Assembly: GCF_949628265.1 (NCBI RefSeq)
Contig: NC_088787.1
Location: 1,044,501 to 1,108,500, forward strand
Source of the DNA: Cloeon dipterum
Taxonomy: Eukaryota; Arthropoda; Insecta; Ephemeroptera; Baetidae
Direction of reading: 5' to 3'
Length of the DNA: 64,000 nucleotides
Both the position numbers and the translations under genes were made by a program. The notes beneath the pieces are model-generated. The model was not told the origin of the DNA. It saw only the letters and a program-made list of their open reading frames with translations, and searched no databases. Shown here piece after piece: positions 1 to 9,959 of the stretch; position 1 is the first letter of the stretch, and the number at the start of each line of letters is the position of its first letter.

Positions 1-579
1 AAGAAACAAACAAAATACAAACATGTGTGTTTGCGCGGCTGTCAGCGCAGAAATGCTGTTTTTCTCCCCAAAAGCGAGCATCCTTTGTCAACGAGAAACA
101 GGTGAACAAAAAATTGTTCTTGGTAAGGTGAAACCTGACTGTGAAGATGAAAAAGCAATAAATGTATCTGTGGAAGTTTGTCTCGCGCGTCTTGTGCGCC
201 TCAAAATCGAGTTATCGCAACAAACCGAATTATCCCTCGCTTTCGATACCGCGCACACGCATCGCAAATTGGATTACCAGAAAAGCTAGCTCTTCTCTCC
301 AACACAAAATTTATTAGATTCCATAAGAGATGGACATTTCCCAGAAATAATAAAAATAAATATCAGCCCTTTTTCACGTAAAAATAAATTGCCAAAACCA
401 CGAATTTTGGCGTAAAATAATAGGAATCGACGTGTTTTAAGGCGGCGAGGCGTATCTTGAAGTCAGAACTCGAATTTAACCCTGAAGGGAATTTAAAATA
501 AAATTCAAACCAAAATCTTAAAAATGGGGGAAGATTTTGGGGGCGTGCAGGGGTTGTAATTAGGTTTAGCAGATGCAGA
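1..579. other. No gene recognised
   Basis: Short open frames occur on the plus strand at 23-381 but have no recognisable domain, no signal peptide and no clear splice context, so they are not called. The stretch from about 480 is related to the dispersed repeat described next. Confidence 0.4.
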
Positions 580-840
580 ATTTTACGGCAAGTCTGAAAA
601 ACTTTGGTTTCTTGCTGTAGGACCCATAGAAACTGAGTTATGAATTTTTAAAGTCCATAAAACGCGATTTGTGACATTTCAAAATTATGGTTTTTTGGGC
701 CCAGAAGGGGCCCTATGGGCCGGAATGGAATGATTTTGGCACCAATCGATGCCTCTTGGTGAGGCGCGTTCGCCCGTATTCGGTTTTCCAAAATCGGACC
801 ATTTTTCGAATTAATACGATTTTTTAAAGGGCCAAAATTT
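480..840 (-). repeat. Dispersed repeat family A, inverted fragment
   Basis: The segment holding GGGCCCAGAAGGGGCCC and ATGCCTCTTGGTGAGGCGCG is the reverse complement of a block at about 4560-4900 in the ETHE1 intron and is also matched at 60640-60900. Shared landmarks are a CGCCTCACCAAG-like motif, a stretch like TTTGAAATGTCACAAATCG, a ...CTATGGGTC... block and a run like AACTTTGGTTT. No coding capacity is seen. It is probably a non-autonomous element or a fragment of one; the class is not determined. Confidence 0.6.
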
Positions 841-1560
841 TGAAAAAGTAAAATTTAATTCTTATCTATAACTCTGACTTGAGATTTTAGGTCTTTTCCT
901 GCTCCATATTTAATCAAAATTCGAGATTCTGTATTAATAAAATCCCCCAGCATCTAAAAAATTGGCGAAAGACCGCTACTTGACGTCATTCGAGCCGCGA
1001 GATCCGATTAACTCCATTTCAAATTGAAGGCGATTTTTCATTTGACCACATTTTCGCAGGCAGGCAGCAGGGCGCAGGGGTGTTATTAATTTTGCGCGCC
1101 GCTTAAGAAAAGCCTGGAGTGAAAAGAAAGGATAATCGCCTTACGCGACGCTCGCTCGACGGAGACAAATGGGCGCGGCTCAACAATTAATTAGGCTAAT
1201 ATAAATATTGTGGCTGCAACGACAGGCGCGACACGCAATTTGTTGTGCTCACCTCGTCCGTATTAAAAAATAAAAAATAAATTTAAACGCACGGCCTGGC
1301 TCGCGGGCCTCACGCTGCGTGACGAATTTCCTGGCTCGCTCGCACGGCTGCAGCGCTAAATCAAATATTTCGGTGGAATCAAGCAGCTGGAATTAATTTC
1401 CACTCTCGGATTTTTTTATTCCAAAACAGTGCATATATGGACGTGACTCAAACGTCTTCTTTGGCTTTTCCCTCGCTCTTCACCTCCAGACGCTCGAACT
1501 CGCTCGCGTGGCATTCAAACTCTTGCCGCTCTCTGAAAGAGGAGGAGAATTCTTAAAGGA
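841..1560. other. Intergenic, no gene seen
   Basis: No convincing coding exon. A CRE-type site TGACGTCA lies at 981-988. GC-richer blocks near 1040-1340 could be regulatory, but nothing decisive is visible. Confidence 0.3.
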
Positions 1561-1564
1561 CCTA

Positions 1565-1965
1565 TCAACTTGTAAAAATATCCGCCATTTTGTTACTGAA
1601 AATGAAGATAATTCCAATTTTTTTAAGGAAAATTACACTAAAATATAAAATATCGCATGTCTTTAAAGGAACAAAGCATCCACCATCTTGGAATTTTTTT
1701 ACTGGCGGGAAAACTAACCGCCATCTTGGAATTTAATTTGTTTAACTGACGTCAGAAACATCCGCCATCTTGGAATTTAATTTCATTTGCTGGTGGTAAA
1801 ACAATCCGCCATCTTGGAATATTTTATCGGCAGGAAAAAACCCGCCATCAAGGAGAATATTCTGCCATCTTGGAATATTTTTACAGGCGGGGAAAAACCA
1901 CCATTACGGAATTTAATGTTTTTACTGGTGGGAGAACAATCCGCCATCTTAGATTTTTTGGCGGG
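1565..1965 (+). repeat. Array of CCGCCATCTTGGAAT repeats, 3' flank
   Basis: About eight or nine degenerate copies of a 40-60 bp unit read on the plus strand as CCGCCATCTTGGAATTTAAT followed by an ACTGGCGGGAAAAC-like spacer. The core CCGCCATCTT (reverse AAGATGGCGG) is the known YY1/Pleiohomeotic-type recognition sequence. The array lies just downstream of the small Cys-rich membrane gene (stop at 1975). Matching units, mostly in the opposite orientation, lie in that gene's first intron. Confidence 0.7.
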
Positions 1966-1974
1966 AAAATTTAA

Positions 1975-3039
1975 TTACCTCCTGCAACAGGGCTTCCAGC
2001 TGCCCGAGTAGCAGACGTAGACGGCGCAGGCGGCGGCCATGATGAACCCGACGACTAGCACCATCACTCCGGCGGCCACCATCCCTGGGAAGAGGGAATT
2101 CGCCTGGTTGTCGATCTTAGCTGCAATGTTAACGGTCCTTTAAACCCGTTCCATTTTTGGCGGGAAAACTCACATTCGAAGTCGAATTTTTGCTCCAGCT
2201 TGGACACCATGGCCGCCAGGTTCTCCTTGTGCCGGCACTCCCGAACCTCTGCGTCCCACCGGAAGAACCTTGGAAGCGTAATTTGAGACTTTAATGGGCG
2301 TGTTTGTCATATATTTAACTCGCGTACTTGTGACATTGGCAACGTTTGCCGAAGCCCGATTTCTGCTCTGAGCAAACCATGGGAAACATGGCGCACTGCA
2401 TGTCGAAGAAGCAAGACTCTCCGTAGCTCCGAGCTGGAAAGGAATGAGGAATTTAGATTCAAGATGGCGGCTACCAGGTCTTTTTGAGCTTTTTGATATT
2501 AAAGGTTTGAATTAAATTTCATTTCCCCACCAATAAAATAAATAAATTCCAAGATGGTGGATAGTTCTCTCGCCAGTTAATGAAAATTAAATTTCAAGAT
2601 GGCGGTCAGATTTCCCACCAGTATAAAATTAAATTCCAAGATAACGGAAAATTCTCACACCAATAGAAGAAATTAAAATCCAAGATGGCGGATAGATACC
2701 TGCCAGTAAAAAATTCAAAATGGCGGACTAGACCCGATCCTTTAAGATTTTAAAATCCGCCATTTTAATTACAAAATGGCCGACTCTTTAAAGATCCCTT
2801 TTAAGCATTTTTAAAACCCCCCTTTAAAACATTCCTTTACACCTTTTAACCCTAAAAAACCGACCTGGGAAGCAGTGCTTCTCGTTCCTGATGAATCCGG
2901 GGAGACATTTGCAGAAGCCATCGTCGCAAAGCTCGTTGAGCGCGAGGCACGGCCGCTCAGGGTCGCAGTCGAAGCCGAGCTCCTGCCCGCTGACCAGGGT
3001 GAGGGCCAGGGCGAGCAGCAACGCACCCTTGCAGGCCAT
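1975..3039 (-). CDS. Small Cys-rich single-pass membrane protein
   Basis: Four exons on the minus strand (3039-2865, 2433-2328, 2268-2174, 2120-1975) join in frame to 173 residues. I chose the ATG at 3039 because it starts directly with a good signal peptide (MACKGALLLALALTLVSG); an upstream in-frame ATG at 3105 would bury it. The ectodomain is rich in cysteine, with spacing like EB or EGF-like modules (LNELCDDGFCKCLPGF, later CQCHK). A Gly/Val/Ala-rich transmembrane helix (about residues 138-162) precedes a short basic tail ending KPCCRR, possibly palmitoylated. Small type I proteins of this layout are common in insects, but I do not recognise a named orthologue. All junctions are GT-AG. Confidence 0.8.
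2455..2795 (-). repeat. Array of AAGATGGCGG repeats in intron 1
   Basis: Within the first intron of the Cys-rich gene the plus strand shows repeated AAATTCCAAGATGGCGG units. Most are inverted relative to the 1565-1965 array, and at least one CCGCCATTTT unit near 2756 faces the other way. The two arrays therefore bracket exons 2-4 as opposed arms that could pair in the pre-mRNA. Confidence 0.65.
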
Positions 3040-3636
3040 GCCGACTGCCGCCACCGCAGCAGAGACTCGAGTGAGAGAGCGAGTGCAGCTGACCGAGGAC
3101 AACACACAACAAAGCGGCCCAAAATAGATTGGTCGCTTGGCCCGCGATCAGAGGGACGCGAGCCAACATTTCGCGGCGGAAATGAAACACGCGATCAAAT
3201 TTAAGCTTCTCTTAATTTTTAATCTGGGATCTTAAAGGATCCCTCGAGAACGCCATTTTGAAAAATTTGAAATTTCTTTATTTGGTTTTTAATTGTGCTT
3301 GATTAACAGAAAAACGGTTTTAGACCAGATTTGTGGCATTTTTATTGATTTTCACGACAAAATGGCGGAAAAAGTACAGGTGGCCTTTAAAGATTTTTAA
3401 AATTTATTGCAATACTCGACAAAACCTTTTAAAACTGTAAATAATTGATATTTGTTCTAAAAAAACTGACAAGCTATCACAATTATTAAAATTTCCACCC
3501 GGTTTTAGAAACCAAGCAAGATACTGCTTATCACAACTAAGTGCGAGTAATCACACTTCAGTGGCCTAATTTGAACAAGAGACGCATTTGATGCGATAAC
3601 AGGCGTAAAAATAGATATATACTGCGTGCGTTGTTA
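3040..3636. other. Intergenic between two minus-strand genes
   Basis: Contains the presumed promoter/5' leader of the Cys-rich gene (3040-3200, GC-rich) and the presumed 3' flank of ETHE1 (3200-3636, AT-rich). Isolated CGCCATTTTG-like motifs occur near 3250. No coding exon is seen. Confidence 0.4.
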
Positions 3637-6125
3637 TCAGAACTGAAGGCCGCAGACGCGGTTGGCGGGCACGGCCTTATCTGCGAATTAAGAAAAACAA
3701 TTAAATAAGAGGCCACGCGAGCCGGAACGGGAAAAAGCTAACCAATCATCTTGGGGTACGGCAGGTTCAGGTTGTCCATGATGTCCACGAACTCCTTCAG
3801 AGGCTTCGTCAGCCGCTCATTGAACTTTTTCTCCTCGCCAACGGTCGTCACGGTCAGACCTGAAAATTAGAAATTAAAAAAATGAAAAATTGCTCCGCTT
3901 GGGACCTTCGGGCACTTGTGAAATTGACCTAAAGACTCAAATATAGGCAACGGAGCCGGATTAACCGTAAAAAACCCTCAGGTCACGCGACCTGAGGAAG
4001 GTCGGTGAAGAGTTAGGGTAAAAATGTGCTTGAAATAAGTGATAAAGCATTAAAAACAGGCTTAGGAGCATATATCAGGTCGAGGTACCCTGAAAAAGGT
4101 CATCAGGGTAACGCAGAATAAAGCCCTGCCTGAGACCTGTCCAATGAGGGGTCGTGGTCGACGATCGGACGAACAGCCGAATTTTAACAAAAATAATACC
4201 ATTTTGACCGGGAACATCGCGAAGTCGAAAAAACAGAAAAAAATTAATTTTAATTTTTCTATGGGCGCGAAAAATCTCAAAATCGGTTTCCAGACATGCG
4301 GTGGTCCTGCGCGTGAGATGGAGTCAATAAAACCCTTTAAATTCGCCCCGTTAGGAAAAAATCACGAATTTTCAATTTTCTATGTTGTACGTCCGGAAAA
4401 AATGCAAAAAACCAAGTTTTTTTTTCATAATTTTGATCGGTTCGGCTTGTATTTGGTGTCAAAATTATCCTTGCTAAATTTCGCGTCGATTGAGGAGTTA
4501 TTGTTTAAAAGTTTTGGCCGGGATCGAAATTTTGCATGAAATATTTGACTTTTCCAAAAATTTGGCAGAAATTAGTTTTTTAAAATTCGAAAAATGTTCC
4601 GATTTTGACAAATTGCACACGGGCAGACGCGCCTCACCAAGGGGCGTCGATTGATACTTTAATCAGCGCCGTCAGGCCAATAGGGCCCAGAAAACAAAAA
4701 TTTTGAAATGTTGCAATTTTTTTTCGACTTGTAAAAATTAATAACTCAGCTCCTATGGGTCGCAGAACAAAAAACCAAAGTTTTTTAGACTCGCCGTACA
4801 ATTCCGCGTCCAATGAAATAAAAAATTGCACCCACCGGCCCCCTCAGCCACCGCCCCCTAAAATTTGCATTGTTTTTTAAGTGAAGGGTTTTAATTTTTT
4901 TTAATTTACCTATGGGCTGGATTCAGTTTTTGACTTAATATTACGCCTCCCCGCGATTAAACGCATCGATTGCTCGGGTTTTGCGCTGAAAATCGCAACT
5001 AATGCGAATTTTTTACATTGGAAGATAGGGAACGGATTCGGCCAAGGGGCCCAAGCGTGGCCCCTATTGGCCAGCTTTGGGTTTTTTTTAATAAATTAAT
5101 TAAAAACCTTTGTAGTCGTGTGCCGGGTAGAGTTTGAATTCGTCTGGCAGCGAGAAGATTTTGGTGTGGACCGAGTGGAAGAGGGTGGCGGGACTGCCTT
5201 CCTGGAAGTCGGTGCGGCCGCAGCCTCGGATGAGCAGCGCGTCGCCGGTGAACGCCACGCCCTGCTCCTTGCACACGTACGTCACGCACCCTGGCACCCA
5301 TAAATAAAGAAATCAGTTGCAAAGGCGGCCAATTTCAATGAAATCGCGCACCGTTGGTGTGTCCGGGCGTGGCGCGGCACTCGAGTTGGTGCCGTCCGAA
5401 CTCGACGAGCTCGGCGTCACCCACGTGCACGTCGGCCTGCGCGCCGCTCGCCTTGGAAATGACGCTCCGACAGCCGGCAAGCAGCTCCTTCAGCTTTCCC
5501 GAGCCCGTCACGTGGTCGGCGTGCATGTGCGTGTTCACTGCAACCAGAAAATCCATTTAATCGGCCCGAATTCGCCTTTTATTCCAAGCCTTACTCGCGT
5601 ATTTCAGGCTGAGCCCGAGTTGCGAGATGAGTTGCGCATCCCTTTCCGCCAGTTCCAGCACAGGGTCGATCAAAACGGCCTCTTTGCTGCCCAGGTCGGC
5701 CAGCAGGTACGTGTAGGTGCAGCTCTCCCGGTCGAACAGCTGCCACAATCGAAAAATTGGTCTCATTACAGTACAGAACCACGTTATTTAGGAATAGAAG
5801 AGATAAATTACAGATTAGGGCCAGGAAAAATCGTGAATTCCAGCGATATCTAAGTAAAAATTGGTAGAATTACAGATCAGGACCACTTTCACCAGGCGCC
5901 TCCCAACAAATAAAACGCTCTCTGCGGCCTTTTCGTCCTTCAGGACGCGGCAAAGGGTCCGTTGACAGACGGCTAGCCCTTTAAGAAAAGAATTTTCCGG
6001 ATTTTCACCTGTCTGAAGAGGAAGTCGTCGGACAGAGGGATCGTCTTGGTGGCCATGGCTCTGGACGCAGTTGCAGTTGCAGACGGCAGGAGTCGGCCGA
6101 CCACTCTCGTGACGCTCGACAGCAT
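3637..6125 (-). CDS. ETHE1: Persulfide dioxygenase ETHE1 (mitochondrial)
   Basis: Six exons (6125-6009, 5739-5595, 5537-5352, 5290-5108, 3859-3743, 3680-3637) join in frame to 263 residues, close to the 254 of human ETHE1. ETHE1 oxidises glutathione persulfide to sulfite in the mitochondrial matrix, the second step of sulfide detoxification. The metallo-beta-lactamase signature [11 protein letters not shown] gives HxHxDH; the other iron ligands are expected in ATPGHT and AFTGD. The family strings [13 protein letters not shown] and YPAHDYKG are present, and the C-terminus reads [12 protein letters not shown]. The ATG at 6125 opens a basic Ser/Ala/Arg-rich leader, a plausible mitochondrial presequence. 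The 1.25-kb intron at 3860-5107 is filled by repeat family A; the other introns are shorter. Confidence 0.95.
3960..4905 (+). repeat. Dispersed repeat family A copy inside the ETHE1 intron
   Basis: Starts near a GACCTGAGGAAGG block and continues through CCTGAAAAAGGTC, GGGGTCGTGGTCGAC and CCGAATTTTAACAAAAATA to CGCCTCACCAAGG. The same ordered landmarks occur at about 57175-57440 and 62920-63160, and the distal part at 60410-60900 and, inverted, at 480-840. No long coding frame. It inflates a single intron of ETHE1 to 1.25 kb. Confidence 0.65.
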
Positions 6126-6477
6126 TTCCAGCGATTTATATAATGACTCGGTTGCGTGACGTCTCCGCTGCGCAGGATTAATAATTGAGGTGTCGAAACT
6201 CACGTAGGCATCGCGAAACCAGCGCGATCCGAATCAAAACAAAGCAAGCCGCTCGCGTCAAGGGCATCACAGCTGCTGCTAAGGGCGAGAGCCGACTGCG
6301 CCGCCATCTTAAGTGACGTCACAGGCGGCAGGAAGTGCGGAGCAGTGAATCAGACATGGCGGTCATGCTGGTCCTCGCACGAGAATTCTGGGAAAACCGA
6401 TTTGTTGTTTGCTTCTGGTGAAGGAAAACCGGTTGTGGCTGGTCTTTACAGATTGCTTGCTTTAGTCAGTCTAAATA
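6126..6477. promoter_or_regulatory. Probable ETHE1 promoter region
   Basis: Immediately upstream of the ETHE1 ATG. At 6301-6310 lies CCGCCATCTT (YY1-type), directly followed at 6314-6321 by TGACGTCA (CRE-type). A similar pair, TGACGTCA then AAGATGGCGG, sits at 9792-9812 in the BTB region. That these sites are functional is inference. Confidence 0.4.
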
Positions 6478-6960
6478 ACCGATTATTTTAAATATGAGAA
6501 TTCGCACTTATTTCGAAATTTTTACTGATTTATCAAATTATTTACCATTTTTAATAAAATAAATTTGCTATCATTCATAGATTTCTCATTATTGATGTAG
6601 ACGGTAGAAGTTTTTCTTCCAAAAAGTACCGGTACAAGCTCGGTATTTTTTAACAAGCCCCGCCCCCGACGCGCTGTTCTTTTGCGCACACTGAGCAACA
6701 GGCGCCGCTTCACAATCAGCTCCCATAAGATTAGCATGGCAGCGCAAAGGGTCGGGTTTCAGGGTCCTGATGACCGGATCGGGTCCAAACGCGAGATTTG
6801 GCCTTGTTTTAGCTTCACCGTTGTGTTTAAATCGTAAAAACATAATAAATGGCCCAGGAGATCAGCGGCGCCTCTATTTACGCTGCTCATTTCGGTGCCG
6901 AGAGTGCAAAAGCAAACTTTTAAAAAAATCGCCATAATTCGCCTGCGAGCCGGAAACATC
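6478..6960 (+). repeat. Dispersed repeat family C, copy 1
   Basis: Landmarks in order: AATAACCGAT near 6476, AAAAAGTACCGGTACAAGCT, a GCCCCGCCCCCGACGCG box, TGAGCAACAGGCGCCGCTTC, GGGTCGGGTTTCAGGG and CGGATCGGGTCCAAACGCGA. The same order recurs at 11985-13010 and, divergent or truncated, at 9495-9735 and 30050-30320. No coding capacity is recognised. Confidence 0.7.
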
Positions 6961-7175
6961 TCAAATTTGGTTCAACATCATATTACGTCAATTAGAAGAT
7001 GATAGGGCAGTAATCGTGACCGAATTTAAAAAAGAAATAAAATAAATCGAAGAGGTAATTTTAATTTTTATGATTTTTATTTAATTTTGAATTTTATTCG
7101 AAAACAAAATGCAATATATTTAATTTGAATGAGAATACAAATTCTGAAATTGTTCGTACAAAAAATATTCTCGAG
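6961..7175. other. AT-rich spacer
   Basis: Very AT-rich sequence between repeat C copy 1 and the stop codon of the first BTB gene; probably its 3' UTR. Confidence 0.4.
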
Positions 7176-9322
7176 TTAGATCTCAGTGAATTGAATTGAT
7201 TTGAAGATGCAAAGCTTGGTGTCAGCTGAAAACTTTTCCTTCAAGACGTCACGCAGTTTTTCATTGTGAAAAATATCAATGCTTTTGAAGGCTTCATAGG
7301 TAGCTTTCGAGTTGGTGCTTTGCACCAGATGATCAGTGAACTGTTGAGTCCTCAAGACGCAATCTTCTGTGGGAAATACCTTCAAATTGAAACATCCACC
7401 AGCAGGAACCAGAGCAGAGTGGTTGATGAAAATGGAACTATTAAATGCAAGTTTTTTGGGAACTTTCACTTCTTCACAGAGTAAATGTGGCGGATATTTG
7501 GAATGATTGCCGGTGATTGAGGTGATTTCCGAAATGCTTCCACATGAAAGTGATCTGAAAGTTTAAAAAATTTTAGCTCAGAGTTTTGATGATTATTTTG
7601 ATTATTTTAGGGTTTGTTTGTCTCTGAAATGTTTGTCCCAAGTTCACTTAAAAAATCACAGAAATTGCAGGAATTTCTTGACATTCAGCAGCGGGGTCCA
7701 GATGTGCGATAAAATTGGTTCGCACTGCGCAGATCCAAGATGGCGTCTGAATGTGGGAAACAATTAATTGCCGTATGAGTGTCAAGAGTTTGTTTTTACG
7801 ATCCAAAAGACACAATTAGTTAAGAGTAATGCAAATTATACTTCGCATTATTGACCAAAACTTATTTCACGTGACCGTTTTTTCGCGCCATGCTCCACCG
7901 GACGCCATCTGGACACCGCTGACATTCAGGACAATAAGGTTACATCAAATTTAATGTTAAGATATGTATAATTAAGAATATTTACTTCACACTCTGGGGG
8001 TGAGCTTCTTTGGTCAAGTCCAGGCTGTTGAAGATCTCAAAGCCAAAGATTCTGATACTTTTTTTGGGGCACAATGCAAGTAAAACCCAGCAGTGTTCAG
8101 AAGGGTCGTTCCAACTTTTTTCCCGTACACTAGAAGTGCATACCATGTATCTTCCAGTCAAGTAAATATCTCTGGTGCCAAGGGTTTGACTGCCTGGAAC
8201 CAAAATCAACGTCTGCTTTCCGGTGATTTTTATATTTTCCGATCTCGGTTTAGAGATTGGACAGAGGCCAGACGCGAGCTGAGGCTTCTCTGCAGCCATC
8301 AGAGGGCTTTTCCAGGTCACAATGCTGGTCTTCTCCTCGAGAGTGAGCATGGGAAACACCTTGGCAAGGTCAGCAGAGTCAAGAGCCAGAACTCGAAGGC
8401 CAGGAAGACAGCATTGGCGAAAAACTTCTCTGTTGAGGACAAAAAAGATTCAGCTTTGAAATTTTTAATTAAAATATATCAACCTTTTTTGTTCTCTTTG
8501 AGTATGACGTAATGAAGAAGAGCTACCAGAAGTTCCGACTCAGACTCGACGTTCATCTCATCCAAATTGCAGAAAAGCTTCACTGCTTCCTCACTGGCAT
8601 CGAGAAATTCCATCCTCTTCAAACAGACGTTCGCCTTTGAGCCTAGAAACTACACAATCGCATTCGTCAGAACCAATCAGGTAATCAACTTATTTGTACC
8701 TTCAGACACACGGAGGACACAGCTTCCACCATGATATGCTCGCTCAGCACTGCCCACACGTTGTCCACGCCGAGGAACTTGTCCTCGAGCAGTTTGGAGC
8801 ACAGAGCAGCCAGGTCGTCAATCATGTATTCATCAGCGGCAGACGCCAGCTTAAGGCAGGTCTCCAGACTGTCCACTTCGGACACGAGCTGTCCACTCAG
8901 GTGAGTAAACCTGGAATTTTAAAGGGAAAATAAGAGCAGGCCAAAATTAGAGAGGTCTCTGTGGCTTATATTAAAAGCCTATGAAAATTATAATGATTAA
9001 AATTGTCTTACTCGACGATCAATTTGAAGACTCGAGGCTCAATGTTTTTCAACCTGAATTTTCCGTCACATTTCAGGGTCAAAGGGCTGTTGAAAAGGTT
9101 GGCGAAAAACGTGCTGCTCACAGTTAAATCAAACCTGACAGCCCGAATTTCCTACAATTTTTCGAATTCATTACATTGCGATGCTATTTAAAAAATAAAT
9201 AATGATACTACCTCGGCCGTTTCGTCATTTTCGCCGACGAGAAAGACAACGTCCGTAAGGAGCCCCTCTTGCAGGGCCTTCAGCTTCTTGGAGGCCACTG
9301 TCACCAGATTCCCATCCGCCAT
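7176..9322 (-). CDS. BTB-BACK domain protein, copy 1
   Basis: Six exons (9322-9212, 9151-9012, 8910-8700, 8649-8484, 8427-7986, 7554-7176) join in frame to 482 residues. The N-terminus (LLTDVVFLVGENDE, then RAVRFDLTVSSTFFANLF) is a BTB/POZ fold, a dimerisation module often used as a Cullin-3 adaptor. A BACK-type helical region follows (LETCLKLASAADEYMIDDL, then FLDASEEAVKLF). The C-terminal half is beta-rich (e.g. QTLILVPGSQTLGTRDIYL) and may be a divergent PHR-like region, but I could not match it firmly. Exon 5 uses a CAGAG acceptor to keep the frame. Exons 1-3 and their introns are nearly identical to those of the downstream-numbered paralogue; exons 4-6 are not. General role: probable substrate adaptor or scaffold; partner unknown. 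Confidence 0.85.
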
Positions 9323-9400
9323 AACGCTTGCTTCCTGTCAGCAGGCGAAGCAAAAAGGACAAAATTTGGAATTCTCATACACGGAATTGTCTGATAGTCG
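8700..9400 (-). repeat. Near-identical duplicated block (BTB exons 1-3)
   Basis: This block, including introns 1 and 2 and some 5' flank, matches 11155-11860 almost base for base (for example the intron text around GGGAAAATAAGAGCAGGCC is the same in both). Exons 4-6 outside it differ strongly. The pattern fits a partial gene conversion or a recent partial duplication laid over older paralogues. Confidence 0.8.
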
Positions 9401-9494
9401 CTGGAGAAACATGCCGCGAATTCGAGTGAGAGGCCAGCTGTGTATTGTGTTATTGTGTTTTGGGCGGGTGATGCGGGGTGCGGGGATTCCAAAA

Positions 9495-9735
9495 ATAACC
9501 GGTATTAGCAATTCAGTTATTTGAAATTCGAAAATTGACTCTTAAATCGATACTTTTAACTAATATATTGAAATATCTACTAATTAGAATCAAATTAAAG
9601 CGGAAATTTTCGTATAATTCTTCGCATGGGTCTAAACGGGAGATGTGATTCTCCCAAAAAGTACCGGTACAAGATCGGTGTTATTTAACAAGCTCCGCCC
9701 CCGACGCGTAGCTTTTTTGCATACTTTTTCGAGAA
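9495..9735 (+). repeat. Dispersed repeat family C, truncated copy
   Basis: Begins AATAACCGGTATTAGCAATT and runs to AAAAAGTACCGGTACAAGAT and a CTCCGCCCCCGACGCG box, then the match to the other copies stops. Lies directly upstream (5') of BTB copy 1, the same relative position that copy 11985-13010 has to BTB copy 2. Confidence 0.65.
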
Positions 9736-9959
9736 AGGACCAGTTTCACCGCCATGTTTTATCCACTCCTCCATACGTTCTAAAAAGCCTGTGACGTCAT
9801 TCAAGATGGCGGTGAAGCTGATCTTTACTCTTAACTAGGCAAAATCTCCTGCTTAATCCTCGTCGCTGATTGGCTGACGCGCTTGCTTGGCTTGACAGAA
9901 TATCGCGCGTGATTTAAACTTGTAGAAAAACCAGACAAACTGCTGAAAAATCGTGCTAT
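9736..9959. other. Spacer with CRE and YY1-type sites
   Basis: Between repeat C and the stop codon of BTB copy 2. Holds TGACGTCA at 9792-9799 and AAGATGGCGG at 9803-9812, and ACCGCCATG near 9750. Could be promoter sequence for BTB copy 1; unproven. Confidence 0.35.

Noticed and set aside
23-381. Two overlapping plus-strand frames of 67-88 codons
   Set aside because: No domain, no consistent splice partners and ordinary length for chance frames.
2875-3204. 109-codon plus-strand frame
   Set aside because: It is the antisense of the signal-peptide exon and leader of the Cys-rich membrane gene.
5317-5853. 178-codon plus-strand frame
   Set aside because: Antisense to ETHE1 exons 2-3; the minus strand carries the clear metallo-beta-lactamase motifs.
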